This document shows, piece by piece, positions 51,496 to 62,353 of a stretch of 64,000 bases of DNA. The DNA is from Luteococcus sanguinis. GTDB lineage: Bacteria; Actinomycetota; Actinomycetes; Propionibacteriales; Propionibacteriaceae. The notes below the pieces were generated by a model. That model worked only from the letters and a program-made list of their open reading frames with translations, ran no database searches and was not told the DNA's origin. The position numbers and the translations under genes are program-made. The stretch is from positions 434,001 to 498,000 of the forward strand of contig NZ_BAAAKI010000004.1 in NCBI RefSeq assembly GCF_039527675.1, given 5' to 3'. Numbering within the stretch: position 1 is the first letter of the stretch; every line of letters starts with the position of its first letter.

Positions 51496-51819
51496 TCAGG
51501 GCATCTGGATCTCGCCGAGTTCGCTCCAGTCGTCCTGGGGGATCTCGTAGCTGATCACCTTGGGGCGGCTCGCCGCGTACTGTCCCTGCTCGGCCATCGC
51601 CTTCTGGAAGTGCTCGCTGTTGACGTGCGCCGAACCGGCCTCGCCGTCGCGGTAGGCCTCGACCAGGACGTACTCGCACGGGTTGTCGACGCTGCGGGAC
51701 CAGTCGAACCACAGGCAACCGGGCTCGGCGCGGCATGCCTGGGTGAACTCACGCGTGAGGTCCATGAACTGGTCGGCGTACTCGGGCTTGACGTCCCACT
51801 TGACGGTGATCGTGATCAT
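51496..51819 (-). CDS. antibiotic biosynthesis monooxygenase (ABM/YgiN-like) domain protein
   Basis: This is a 107-residue dimeric ferredoxin-like fold: ITITVKWDVKPEYADQFMDLTREFTQACRAEPGCLWFDWSRS, EYVLVEAYRDGEAGSAHVNSEHF and ASRPKVISYEI. ABM proteins include quinol monooxygenases and heme-degrading enzymes; without the Asn/His/Trp heme set no activity can be chosen. Start ATG 51819; ATG 51828 would add three residues. It precedes the large dehydrogenase gene in opposite reading order on the same strand (34-bp gap). Confidence 0.78.
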   Translation of the reverse strand: MITITVKWDVKPEYADQFMDLTREFTQACRAEPGCLWFDWSRSVDNPCEYVLVEAYRDGEAGSAHVNSEHFQKAMAEQGQYAASRPKVISYEIPQDDWSELGEIQMP

Positions 51820-51853
51820 GACCCCCATTGTGGCAGGTGGTGCGGCGGTCACC

Positions 51854-54844
51854 TCACCAGCGCGTGCCACGCCGCCTTCCACGCCACGCGGGGAGACCGG
51901 GCACGCTGAACCACGAGAGATCCTCTTGGCTGACGAACCGCTCGGGACCCGCGGAGTGCGTCGCGAGCAGTTCACCCAGGCTCATGGCGCGGCGCTGTTC
52001 CAGGTCGGAGACCTGCTTGCGGCAGCTGAAACCGTCGGCGAGCACGATCGCGTCCGGGTGGGCGTGCAGGGCAGGGAGCAGGTCGTGCTCGGCCACCTTC
52101 ACGCTGACGTCGTAATGGCCCTTCTCGACGCCGAAGTTGCCCGCCAAGCCGCAGCAGCCGCCCAGGGTGATCACCTCGGCTCCGGTGCTGGCCAGCAGCG
52201 CCGCGTCGGTCTTCCAGCCCAGCACAGCCGAGTGGTGGCAGTGTGGCTGGGCGATGATCGTGTGACCGGACAGGTCCGGCGCCAGCCAGCCCTCGGTGTT
52301 GGTCAGCAACTCGGCCAGGGTGAAGATGCCGTTGGCCACATCGGCCACTCGCGGCTCGTCCGGCAGAAGTTCCCCAGCGTCGGAGCGCCACACGGCCATG
52401 CAGCTGGGTTCCAGGCCGACCACCGGGACGCCGGAGGAGACGATCGGGTGCAGCACGTCCAGGGCGTGGCGCAGTTGGCGGCGCGCACCGTCCAGCTGGC
52501 CGGTGGTGATCCAGGTCAGGCCGCAGCACGCGTCCGACTGCAGCACCTGCGGCTCGTAGCCGGCGCGCACCAGCGTCTGAACCAGCCCGGCGAGCTGGTC
52601 ACCGACGAAGGCGTCGGTGAACGAATCCACCCAGATCACCACGGCCTTGTCACCGACCGGGACAATGTCCGAGCGGCGCCGAGCGGCCAGCGCTCCCAGC
52701 GACGACCCTGCCAGCGACGACCCTGCCAGCGACGACCCTCCCAGCGACTTGAGCTTCTGGCCCGCTCCGACCGCCGGACGGAACTCCGCGCGCGCCGAAC
52801 CGCCGGCCCGGAAGGCCGGCATCGGGCGTCGCTGGTCGACCCCTGCCGCCCAGCGAACCACATGCTTGAACCCCGGCGTCTGGGTGGCGAAGCTGGCCAG
52901 CGCGCCCAGCCCGGGCACCGCGGTCACCATCCGTCCCCAGCGCGGCAGCCAACCCAACGCGTAGTGGGAGGCGGGTCGCACGCGTCCCCGGTACTTCTCG
53001 TCCAGCACGATCGACTTGAAGGTGGGCATGTCGATTCCGGTGGGGCACTCGCTGGAACAGCCCTTGCAGGCCAGGCACAGGTCCAGCGCCTCGGCGACTT
53101 CCGGGGAGCGGAAACCGTCACCGATCAGGCGTCCGTTCACCATCTCCTGCAGCACACGGGCGCGACCGCGGGTGGAGTCCTTCTCGTCGCGGGTCGCCTG
53201 GTAGCTGGGACACATCACCCCGCCGCCGGCGGTGGAGTTCGCGAGGCACTTGCCCACGCCGGTGCAGCGATGGACGGCCGCCGCGAACTCCGGGTTGGCG
53301 AGCCGGATGGGGGAGCCGATGGTCTGCGCCATCCGCACATCCGCCTCGACCGGACGCGGATCGACCAGCACGCCGGGGTTCAGCAGGTTGTCCGGGTCGA
53401 ACAGGTTCTTGATCTGCCCGAACAGCCCCAGCGCGGCCGGGGAGTACATCGCGGGCAACAGCGCCGAGCGGGCGCGTCCGTCGCCGTGCTCACCGGACAT
53501 CGACCCCCCGTGCTTCGCAGCCAGCGCCGCAGCCTGCTCGACGAACTCGCGGTAGGCCTGGGCTCCGCCCGCGTACTGGATCGGGAAGTCGATGCGGCAG
53601 TGCACGCAGCCGTCGCCGAAGTGGCCGTAGGGCAGGCCGTGCAGCCCGTGCTGCTCCAGCAAGGCGTCGAACTCGCGCAGGTAGGCGCCCAGGCGTTCCG
53701 GCGGGACCGCCGCGTCCTCCCAGCCCGCCCAAGCGGGCTCGTCCAGGCTGACCCCAGCCAGACCGGCGCCGTCGGCGCGGATCTTCCACAGCACGTCCGC
53801 GCGGGCCTTGTCGTCGACCACCCAGCCCTCCAGCGCCCCGGCGGCGGCGACCAGCGCCTCCGCCCGAGCCCGGACCTCGGCCAGGTCATCGCCGACGAGT
53901 TCGACGAAGACCCAACCGTCCCCGGCCGGCAACGGCGGGACCGCACCGGCGCCGGCCTTGCGGACGACGACGTCGTAGATGCGACGATCCATGCCCTCGC
54001 AGGCGGTCGGCTTGAACGGCAGGATCGCCGGCATCGCGTCTGCGGCCTCCGGCATGGACGGGTAGCCGAGCGCCACCATCATCGCCACCGGAGCATCGGC
54101 GACCAGTCGGACGGTCGCGGATGTGATGATACCGAGGGTGCCTTCGGTGCCGGCGAAGAACTTCTCGACCGCGAAACCCTTCTCCGGCAGCAGGTGCTCC
54201 AACGAATAGCCGGAGACCTGGCGGGGGAAGTGGCCGAACTCAGTACGGATGGTTCCCAGGTTCGCACCGACCAGATCCCGCAACGCCGGCAGGGGAGCGG
54301 CGTCGGTGCCACCCTCGCCGAGGGTGATGAGCTCCCCGGTGCCGGTCAGCACGGTCAGGGAGACGATGTTGTCGGAGCTGCGGCCATAGCCCAGCGCGCG
54401 CGGGCCGCAGGCGTTGTTGCCGATCATGCCGCCGATGGTGCATCGGGTGAAGGTGGACGGGTCGGGCCCGAAGCGCAGGGCATGCGGACGGGCGGCGACC
54501 TGCAGCGCCTGCTGCACGACGCCGGGTTGGACCACGGCGGTGCGGGCGGATGCGTCGATCGTCCCGATGCCATTGAGGTGGCGTGCGACGTCGATGACCA
54601 GTCCCTCGCCGACGGCGTTGCCGGCGCAGGAGGTGCCAGCGCCTCGGGGGACGATCGGCAGCCCGACCGCCAGGGCGGCGCGGGCAACGGTCAGCAGTTC
54701 GTCGGTGGTGCGGGGGCGTGCGACGGCCTGTGGCACCACGCGGTAGATGGACGCGTCGGTCGAGTACAGCGCCCGGGAGAGCGTGGAGGTGTCGGTGCAG
54801 TCAGCAACACCGGTTTGGGCGAGGAAGTCGTCGAGCGCGGTCAC
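51854..54844 (-). CDS. FAD-linked oxidase / Fe-S / CCG-domain dehydrogenase (YdiJ-like, D-2-hydroxyacid)
   Basis: This is a 996-residue multi-domain flavoprotein. The N-terminal third binds FAD (PIVPRGAGTSCAGNAV, TIGGMIGNNACGPRALGYGR). Next comes an FAD-oxidase C domain (YGHFGDGCVHCRIDF, GEHGDGRARSALLP). The middle has two 4Fe-4S-like clusters (CTGVGKCLANSTAGGGVMCP and CLACKGCSSECPTGIDM), and the end carries CCG motifs (DACCGLTW, LGGCCGLAGNFG). E. coli YdiJ of this architecture oxidises D-2-hydroxyglutarate/D-lactate; the donor here is inferred. GSSLA is repeated three times near residue ~710. GTG start. MarR gene lies immediately upstream (same strand). Confidence 0.87.
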   Translation of the reverse strand: MTALDDFLAQTGVADCTDTSTLSRALYSTDASIYRVVPQAVARPRTTDELLTVARAALAVGLPIVPRGAGTSCAGNAVGEGLVIDVARHLNGIGTIDASARTAVVQPGVVQQALQVAARPHALRFGPDPSTFTRCTIGGMIGNNACGPRALGYGRSSDNIVSLTVLTGTGELITLGEGGTDAAPLPALRDLVGANLGTIRTEFGHFPRQVSGYSLEHLLPEKGFAVEKFFAGTEGTLGIITSATVRLVADAPVAMMVALGYPSMPEAADAMPAILPFKPTACEGMDRRIYDVVVRKAGAGAVPPLPAGDGWVFVELVGDDLAEVRARAEALVAAAGALEGWVVDDKARADVLWKIRADGAGLAGVSLDEPAWAGWEDAAVPPERLGAYLREFDALLEQHGLHGLPYGHFGDGCVHCRIDFPIQYAGGAQAYREFVEQAAALAAKHGGSMSGEHGDGRARSALLPAMYSPAALGLFGQIKNLFDPDNLLNPGVLVDPRPVEADVRMAQTIGSPIRLANPEFAAAVHRCTGVGKCLANSTAGGGVMCPSYQATRDEKDSTRGRARVLQEMVNGRLIGDGFRSPEVAEALDLCLACKGCSSECPTGIDMPTFKSIVLDEKYRGRVRPASHYALGWLPRWGRMVTAVPGLGALASFATQTPGFKHVVRWAAGVDQRRPMPAFRAGGSARAEFRPAVGAGQKLKSLGGSSLAGSSLAGSSLGALAARRRSDIVPVGDKAVVIWVDSFTDAFVGDQLAGLVQTLVRAGYEPQVLQSDACCGLTWITTGQLDGARRQLRHALDVLHPIVSSGVPVVGLEPSCMAVWRSDAGELLPDEPRVADVANGIFTLAELLTNTEGWLAPDLSGHTIIAQPHCHHSAVLGWKTDAALLASTGAEVITLGGCCGLAGNFGVEKGHYDVSVKVAEHDLLPALHAHPDAIVLADGFSCRKQVSDLEQRRAMSLGELLATHSAGPERFVSQEDLSWFSVPGLPAWRGRRRGTRW
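52696..52740 (-). repeat. 15-bp in-frame tandem repeat in dehydrogenase gene
   Basis: Three units CCAGCGACGACCCTG/C (plus strand) encoding GSSLA-GSSLA-GSSLG in the linker between Fe-S and CCG domains; a partial fourth unit follows. Confidence 0.85.
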
Positions 54845-54848
54845 GCAC

Positions 54849-55310
54849 TCAGTCTTCCACCGCCAGCACCGCGTCCATGGCACGTCCCAGCTCGGCATAG
54901 CGTTGCGGGCCCATCGCGTCGACGAGGATGTGCCGCACGGCGGCGACGTGGCTGGGGGCCGCGGCGCTCAGCAGCTCAAAGCCCTCGTCGGTGAGGGTCG
55001 CGATCACGCCGCGCCGGTCGTCGGGGGCCGAGGTGCGGGTCACGAGACCGCGCTTCTCCATCCGGCTGACGGCGTGGGTGAGGCGGGATCGAGACTGGCG
55101 GACGGCCTCTGCCAGCTCACTCATCCGCAGCTTGCGGTCGGGCGCCTCCGAGAGACACACCAAGATCTCGTACTCCCCCAGGTCCAGTCCGTGCTGTCGC
55201 AGGTCTTCGTCGAGATGGCGGTCGATCTTCGCAACGGCCCCCAGCCAGCTGCGCCAGATCTTCTGTTGGTCGGTCGTCAACCAGACCGGATCGTCCTGGG
55301 GTGATGCCAT
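54849..55310 (-). CDS. MarR family transcriptional regulator
   Basis: This is a 153-residue winged-helix dimer: LDLGEYEILVCLSEAPDRKLRMSELAEAV, SRSRLTHAVSRMEKRGLVTRTSAPDDRRG (recognition helix and wing with the DDRR motif), then dimerisation helices. It ends four bases before the GTG of the large dehydrogenase gene, so the two are probably one operon. It is divergent from the acyl-CoA synthetase gene (101-bp gap containing CAAAAAGGCCTTCGAACCGGCCTTC). It may regulate both directions (inference). Confidence 0.9.
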   Translation of the reverse strand: MASPQDDPVWLTTDQQKIWRSWLGAVAKIDRHLDEDLRQHGLDLGEYEILVCLSEAPDRKLRMSELAEAVRQSRSRLTHAVSRMEKRGLVTRTSAPDDRRGVIATLTDEGFELLSAAAPSHVAAVRHILVDAMGPQRYAELGRAMDAVLAVED

Positions 55311-55411
55311 GGCGGGAGCCTATCCAAAAAGGCCTTCGAACCGGCCTTCACCCTCGGTGAGTCTGGGCCAACGACTAGTGTGTGCTGGTCACCAGTCTGA
55401 AATGGAGCACC

Positions 55412-57268
<1,857 letters not shown>

Positions 57269-57270
57269 GC

Positions 57271-58236
57271 GTGGTCGCGGCGCAGGCCACGATGTCGAGG
57301 GTCACCGCGGACCATTTCGCGACGGACGTGGCGCCGCGCTGGGGTGACCTGGACGCGCAGGGGCACGTCAACAACTCCCTGGTCGCCGACTACCTGCAGG
57401 AGGCGCGCGCGGACTTCTTGATGAATGGCCCGAACCGGCATCTGCTGGGCGGCGGCGTGGTCGTCGTGGCGCACCAGCTGGAGTATCTACGTCCCGTCGA
57501 GTTCACCGGCGCACCCGTGCGGGTGGAGCTGTGGCCGGTCAAGGTCGGCGCGGCGCGCTTCGAGTTGGCCTACCGCGCCACCCATGAGGGCCACGATGTC
57601 TTCCGGGCCCGCACCGTGTTGTGCCCCTTCGATTTCGAGCGCCAGCACCCGCGACGGCTGACCGCCGACGAGCGGACGCATTTCACGTCCCTGTTGGACG
57701 ACGACCTGGAGCTGCGCAAGCTGCCCTTGGTGCATTTGGGGGGCCGTGGGCACGAGTTCGGTTTCCGGGTGCGCTGGAGCGACCTCGACTCCTACGGCCA
57801 TGTCAACAATGTCTGCTTCTACGACTACCTGCAGGAGGCGCGGATCGCGCTCACCACGCAGGCCGACCCGTCGATGGCGCGGCAGGGGAGCATCGTCGAC
57901 GCGCCGGAACCGATGGGTCCGCGACGGATGTGGCTGGTGGCCCGTCAGGACGTCGACTACCTGGCCCAGATGGAGCACCGCGCCGAAGGTTATGTGGTGC
58001 GCACCGGGGTGGCTGCGCTGGGCAATTCGTCGGTGACGCTGGCGGCCGAGGTGGTCGACCCGCTGCACGACCAGCCCCACGGCGGACGGGTCCACGCCCG
58101 GGGTCGGACGGTGCTGGTGTGTGCGGACGAGTCCGGACGACCCGTTCCGCTCGCCGGTGCATCCCGTGCGGCGCTGGAAGCTCTCCTGGTCCGTTCCCCG
58201 AACCTCTCGAGAGGTCCCTCCGGTCTGCTTGCGTAG
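57271..58236 (+). CDS. double-hotdog acyl-CoA thioesterase
   Basis: This is a 321-residue protein with two 4HBT-type hotdog domains. Each contains the HVNN active-site phrase: RWGDLDAQGHVNNSLVADYLQEAR in the first and RWSDLDSYGHVNNVCFYDYLQEAR in the second, the Asp being the presumed catalytic base. The Ala-rich start (GTG 57271, GGAGGG seven bases upstream) is followed by ATG 57292 as an alternative. It probably hydrolyses the acyl-CoAs made by the ligase encoded just before. Convergent with the toxin gene (13-bp gap). Confidence 0.85.
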   Translation: MVAAQATMSRVTADHFATDVAPRWGDLDAQGHVNNSLVADYLQEARADFLMNGPNRHLLGGGVVVVAHQLEYLRPVEFTGAPVRVELWPVKVGAARFELAYRATHEGHDVFRARTVLCPFDFERQHPRRLTADERTHFTSLLDDDLELRKLPLVHLGGRGHEFGFRVRWSDLDSYGHVNNVCFYDYLQEARIALTTQADPSMARQGSIVDAPEPMGPRRMWLVARQDVDYLAQMEHRAEGYVVRTGVAALGNSSVTLAAEVVDPLHDQPHGGRVHARGRTVLVCADESGRPVPLAGASRAALEALLVRSPNLSRGPSGLLA

Positions 58237-58249
58237 GGATTCGCGGACA

Positions 58250-58633
58250 TCAGCGGAGCAGATCCGGGTCTTCCACCAAATACTCAACGAGCCACTTCTG
58301 CACGGCCTCCATGCACGGTTCGAAGGCACGGCCCAGACGGCTCACCAGACGTTCGCGCGATATCGCGCGGAGTTGCTCGGTCATGGCGAAGCAGGCTTCC
58401 GGCAACGCTGGTTCCGCTGTTACGAGCACGTGGTTCGACCAGCCCCGGTCTCGAGTAGTGAGCGGAACGACCAGCGCCAAGGTGTCGACCTGGTCGAGGT
58501 AGCGCTGGCTGGCCACCACGAGCACAGGGCGACGTCCCGACTGCTCCCTACCGACGGTTGCATCCGGGCTCGCCCACCAGACCTCGCCCGTCGCGAGTTC
58601 AACGGACGAATGTATCGGGTCACCGCCACGCAT
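58250..58633 (-). CDS. MazF/PemK-like toxin
   Basis: This is a 127-residue protein. GEVWWASPDATVGREQSGRRPVLVVASQRYL, LALVVPLTTRDRGWSNHVLV and PEACFAMTEQLRAISRERL match the SH3-like barrel of MazF/PemK endoribonucleases, including the RRPVLVV strand and the ending RxLxxRLG region. It would cleave mRNA at short motifs. It overlaps the antitoxin gene by 14 bases; the start could be slightly downstream of ATG 58633. Confidence 0.85.
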   Translation of the reverse strand: MRGGDPIHSSVELATGEVWWASPDATVGREQSGRRPVLVVASQRYLDQVDTLALVVPLTTRDRGWSNHVLVTAEPALPEACFAMTEQLRAISRERLVSRLGRAFEPCMEAVQKWLVEYLVEDPDLLR

Positions 58634-58841
58634 CGCTCTGCCAGTCCTCGAACTCGCTGCGGTACTGCTCGTCCGGCGAACTGGCCTCCATTTCCCCTCG
58701 CAGCTGATGCCAACGCTGGTCGCGTTCCTCGCGGCGCGCCATTGCGGCCAGGTGCTCCGCCAGCGTGCGCTGGTGTTTGGCGGCCTGCCTCTTCAGCAGG
58801 TCGCGAAGATCGGCGGGCACCTTGATCGTGGTGGCACTCAT
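58620..58841 (-). CDS. MazE-like antitoxin
   Basis: This is a 73-residue protein encoded immediately before the toxin. N-terminal TIKVPADLRDLLKRQAAKHQRTLAEHLAAM looks like a ribbon-helix-helix DNA-binding domain, and the C-terminal acidic tail (EASSPDEQYRSEFEDWQSDAW) would cover the toxin's active site. Such antitoxins autoregulate the operon. The assignment rests largely on position and size. Confidence 0.75.
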   Translation of the reverse strand: MSATTIKVPADLRDLLKRQAAKHQRTLAEHLAAMARREERDQRWHQLRGEMEASSPDEQYRSEFEDWQSDAWR

Positions 58842-58887
58842 ACTTTCAGTATGACATCACATCGCGGGGTTTCTTGGCCCTCGCCAG

Positions 58888-59025
58888 CGATCCCCGAGCC
58901 TGTCGCCGCCGTTTTGCGACCAACTCGCCACCCAACCCCCTGGCACCCAACCCCCTGGCACCCAATAGGAGCATCAAGCTCGGGAACGCACTTGAGGGGT
59001 TCCAGCCTCGTCGGCTCGGGGATCG
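58888..59025. repeat. 138-bp non-coding segment bounded by 13-bp inverted repeats
   Basis: CGATCCCCGAGCC (58888-58900) is mirrored exactly by GGCTCGGGGATCG (59013-59025). Inside are two and a half copies of a 15-bp direct repeat (CACCCAACCCCCTGG at 58929, 58944 and partial at 58959). It lies between mazE and the sirohydrochlorin-type gene, with no ORF. It may be a MITE-like remnant or a large transcription-stopping hairpin. Confidence 0.7.
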
Positions 59026-59049
59026 TGATTCTTGTTCGGGGAGCTTGCC

Positions 59050-59730
59050 TCAGGCGCCGCGGTAGCGCTGGGCGAGCAACTCGATCAGGGACGGGTGGGT
59101 GCCCAACGGATCGGCGACGACGGACGAACCATTCTCGCGCGCCTCCCGGACCAACTTGTCGTTGAACCAGCCAGGTGCGATCAACAGGTTGGCCACCGCT
59201 ACCTGTGCACCCTCGGCGACCAGGGCCGCGACTCGGGCCGCCAGTCCGTCCGGGGCGGAGGTGACGTAGACCGCGCTCGTCTCGACATTCGTGCGTTGGG
59301 CGACCAGCGCCGCCAGACCCTCGACCTCGGCGCGCACCGAGGCGCGGCGGCTGCCGGCGGCCGCGACCAGCACGTACTGGCGCACCGTCGCATCGGGCAC
59401 CCATCCGGCTTCCCGCAACCGCGACACCGCGGCATCCGCCACCAGGTCGTCGACACCCAGGTGGCTGGTCACCGTCGCGTCCGCAGCCTTGGCCGCCGCC
59501 TCAGGGACGTCCTCCTGGACGTGGTACCCGCCGCCCAGGAACAAGGGCACGACGACCGGAGCGACCGCGCCGGCGAGAACGTCGGCTGCTTCGGGACCGC
59601 AGACGTCCACGTAGCCGAGGCTGGTCGCTGCACCGACCTGCTCCCCGGCGAGCCGTGCGATGTCTTCCAGGGTTGAGATGCCGCGCTCATCGGCGGTCCC
59701 ATGCGCGACGACGATCAAGGGACGGTTCAT
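59050..59730 (-). CDS. sirohydrochlorin ferrochelatase-like (CbiX/SirB) protein
   Basis: This is a 226-residue chelatase-fold protein with two CbiX halves: LIVVAHGTADERGISTLEDIA (catalytic His) and VVVPLFLGGGYHVQEDVP in the first half, then QVAVANLLIAPGWFNDKL in the second. Following the CysG-like gene by ATGA overlap in a sulfate-reduction operon, it most likely inserts Fe2+ into sirohydrochlorin to finish siroheme for sulfite reductase. Last visible gene of the operon. Confidence 0.83.
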   Translation of the reverse strand: MNRPLIVVAHGTADERGISTLEDIARLAGEQVGAATSLGYVDVCGPEAADVLAGAVAPVVVPLFLGGGYHVQEDVPEAAAKAADATVTSHLGVDDLVADAAVSRLREAGWVPDATVRQYVLVAAAGSRRASVRAEVEGLAALVAQRTNVETSAVYVTSAPDGLAARVAALVAEGAQVAVANLLIAPGWFNDKLVREARENGSSVVADPLGTHPSLIELLAQRYRGA

Positions 59731-60989
59731 CGGTCGGCCCACTGCGGGCTGACGGTCACGACGCGTCCGACCACGATCACGGCGGGGTTCTCGACGCCTA
59801 CCTGCTCGGCCACCTCGGGCAGCTCGTGCAAGGTGGCGACGGTGGTGCGCTGGGAGGAGGTGTGGGCACGTTCCACGATCGCGGTGGGCGTCTCGGGGGA
59901 GTGCCCGGCCGCCAGCAGGGTCGCCACGATGGTGCGCAACTTCGAGACGCCCATCAAAAACACCAGGGTGTGGTCGTCACGGACCGGCAGGTCACCGACC
60001 TCGTCGTGGCCGGTCACGACGGTGAAACCCGTCGCCAGACCCCGATGCGTGACCGGGATCCCGGCCGCGGCCGGACCGGCGATCGAGCTCGTCACGCCCG
60101 AGATCACCCGCACCGGGACGCCCTCCGACTCGAGCCGCAGTCGCTCCTCGCCGCCGCGTCCGAGCACATAGGGGTCGCCGCCCTTGAGGCGCACCACGCC
60201 CCACCCGGCCAGCGCCTCACGCACCAGCACGTCGTTGATCTGGGCCTGCGTCATCGTGTGCGCGCCGGGGGCTTTGCCCACCTCGATCACGCGGACGGCC
60301 GGGTCCAGCTCGGCGAGCACCTCACGGGGCGCCAACCGGTCGACGACCACGACGTCCGCGCTGCGCAGCGCCTCCCAGCCGGCGCGGGTCAGCAGGCCCG
60401 GATCGCCTGGACCGCCGCCCACCAGCGCCACCCAGCCCACGCCAACGCGACGGCGCCGAGCCCGAAGGTCGTGCACGCCGGAGCTCAGCTCACCAGCCAC
60501 CTGATCGGCCACCGACGCGGCCCGGCGGGGGTCTCCACCACCATGGACGGCCACGCGCAGCGGTCCGGCGGGGGAGTCGACGCTGCGCGAGGCCAGCACC
60601 TGCGCGCTGCCCTGCCCGGCATTGGACGCCTGGACGCAGAAGGTCCGGCCCGCCTCGGAGTCCCGGGCCACGGTCGAGTCCACGCCCGTCCCGGTCGCGG
60701 TGTGCACGAACCAGGCGTCCGAGATGTCCGCGGGGCCCTCATAGTGGCGGGCCACCCAGTCGATCGTCCCGGCCTGGGCCAGCGCCGCCAGCGCGGGCTC
60801 GACCACCGGAGCCACCAACCGGACCTGTGCCCCGGCCACGACCAGCCGTTCGACCCGTCGGACGGTCACCGGACCGCCGCCCACGCACACCACGCGACGT
60901 CCGCGCAGGTCGAGGGCGACGTCGAGGGCGTCCGCGGCCTGCGCAGCGAAAGGATGACCGACCGAAAGGGTGTCCACGGCTGGGGTCAC
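59727..60989 (-). CDS. cysG: siroheme synthase: precorrin-2 dehydrogenase + uroporphyrinogen-III C-methyltransferase
   Basis: This is a 420-residue two-domain protein. Residues ~28-190 form the CysG N-terminal NAD-dependent dehydrogenase (RVVCVGGGPVTVRRVERLVVAG). From ~200 on is the SAM-dependent methyltransferase (WVALVGGGPGDPGLLTRAGWEAL, VRLKGGDPYVLGRGGEE, GVTSSIAGPAAAGIPVTHRG). The ferrochelatase function of full CysG is probably taken by the next gene. GTG/ATG four-base overlaps with both neighbours. Confidence 0.9.
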   Translation of the reverse strand: MTPAVDTLSVGHPFAAQAADALDVALDLRGRRVVCVGGGPVTVRRVERLVVAGAQVRLVAPVVEPALAALAQAGTIDWVARHYEGPADISDAWFVHTATGTGVDSTVARDSEAGRTFCVQASNAGQGSAQVLASRSVDSPAGPLRVAVHGGGDPRRAASVADQVAGELSSGVHDLRARRRRVGVGWVALVGGGPGDPGLLTRAGWEALRSADVVVVDRLAPREVLAELDPAVRVIEVGKAPGAHTMTQAQINDVLVREALAGWGVVRLKGGDPYVLGRGGEERLRLESEGVPVRVISGVTSSIAGPAAAGIPVTHRGLATGFTVVTGHDEVGDLPVRDDHTLVFLMGVSKLRTIVATLLAAGHSPETPTAIVERAHTSSQRTTVATLHELPEVAEQVGVENPAVIVVGRVVTVSPQWADR

Positions 60990-62353
60990 AGATTCCAGTC
61001 CGGGCTGGTTCCCGAGGCGATGTCGCGGTCATCGGTGGAGAACCGCGCCATGCCGGCGCCGCGGGTCGCGCCAGAGGGTCCGTCGATCAGCAGGAAGGCG
61101 CCCTGCGCGCGCGATTCGGCGTAATCCTGGACGGGCAGCGGTTGGGACAACCGAACCTCGACGGTGCCGATGTCGTTGAGGCCGAGCTGGTCGGCGGGAA
61201 CCTCGGCCAGGGTGTCCAGGTCGAGGCGTCCGACGATGTTCGTGACGATCGCCTGGCTGGTAGCCGAACCGTGCTTGACCAGCAACCGCGTGCGGCCGAC
61301 CAGCGGCTGTTCGGCCAACCAGCAGACCGTCGCGTGGAACTGCTGGACCACCGGTGGCGCGTCCGCTGCGGCAACGATCGTGTCACCACGGGCGATGTCG
61401 ATCTCGTCGGCCAGCCGGATGGTCACCGACAGCGGCGCCGCGGCGCGCTGCAGTTCCCGCTCTCCCAACTGGATGCCGGCCACGGTGGTGCGTCGTCCAC
61501 TGTTCGCGACGACGACCTCGTCCCCGACTGCCACCTCACCGGCAGCGATCCGGCCGCCGTAGCCGCGGAAGTCGGGGTTGCCGTCGAGGCTGGCCTGCTG
61601 CGGACGGATGACCGACTGCACCGGGAAGCGCAGCCCGGTCTGGTCGTCCCCGCCCACCGGCAGGCTCTCTAGCAGTTCCAGTAGCGTCGGGCCCTGGTAC
61701 CAGGGCGTCGATGCCGACCGGTCGACGATGTTGTCGCCTCCCAGCGCAGAGGTGGGGATCGCGAACACGGACGTCACGCCCAGTTCGGCGGCGATCTGCC
61801 CGATCTGCTCGGCGATGGTGGTGAAGACCTCCTGGCTGAAGTCGACCAGGTCGATCTTGTTCACCGCGACGATGACGTGCTGGACGCGAAGCAGCGCCGC
61901 GACCGCCAGGTGGCGACGGGTCTGCTCCAACACGCCCTTGCGGGCGTCGGTGAGCAGCACCACGACGTCGGCCGTGGACGATCCGGTGACCGTGTTGCGG
62001 GTGTACTGCACGTGCCCGGGGCAGTCGGCCAGCACATAGGCGCGCTCGGGGGTGGCGAAGTAGCGGTAGGCGACGTCGATGGTGATGCCCTGTTCGCGCT
62101 CGGCACGCAGGCCGTCGGTGAGCAGCGCCAGGTCGGCGGCGGTCAGGCCACGTTCCTTGCTGACCCGCTCCACGGCGTCCATCTGGTCGACCAGGACGTT
62201 CTTCGTGTCGTGGAGCAGGCGTCCGACCAGGGTCGACTTGCCGTCGTCCACGCTGCCAGCGGTGGCCAGGCGCAGCAGGGTGCGAGCGGGTGCGCGTGGG
62301 GGTACGGGGGGTTCAAGAGGGGTCGTCCCCGCCTGCGTCAACTCAGCGCCCAT
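60986..62353 (-). CDS. cysN: sulfate adenylyltransferase, GTPase subunit
   Basis: This is a 455-residue EF-Tu-like GTPase that drives APS formation with CysD. G1 is GSVDDGKSTLVGRLL, REQGITIDVAYRYF is the switch region, G3 is DCPGH, and G4 is NKID (VNKIDLVDF). Domains 2 and 3 follow. The C-terminal APS kinase (CysC) found fused to CysN in some Actinobacteria is absent, which agrees with an APS-reducing pathway. Start ATG 62353 shares its A with the cysD stop (TGATG). Confidence 0.92.
   Translation of the reverse strand: MGAELTQAGTTPLEPPVPPRAPARTLLRLATAGSVDDGKSTLVGRLLHDTKNVLVDQMDAVERVSKERGLTAADLALLTDGLRAEREQGITIDVAYRYFATPERAYVLADCPGHVQYTRNTVTGSSTADVVVLLTDARKGVLEQTRRHLAVAALLRVQHVIVAVNKIDLVDFSQEVFTTIAEQIGQIAAELGVTSVFAIPTSALGGDNIVDRSASTPWYQGPTLLELLESLPVGGDDQTGLRFPVQSVIRPQQASLDGNPDFRGYGGRIAAGEVAVGDEVVVANSGRRTTVAGIQLGERELQRAAAPLSVTIRLADEIDIARGDTIVAAADAPPVVQQFHATVCWLAEQPLVGRTRLLVKHGSATSQAIVTNIVGRLDLDTLAEVPADQLGLNDIGTVEVRLSQPLPVQDYAESRAQGAFLLIDGPSGATRGAGMARFSTDDRDIASGTSPDWNL

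Noticed and set aside
51683..54994. 1103-codon open frame on the plus strand opposite the large dehydrogenase gene
   Set aside because: No recognisable motifs, while the minus-strand frame shows FAD, Fe-S and CCG motifs in the right order.
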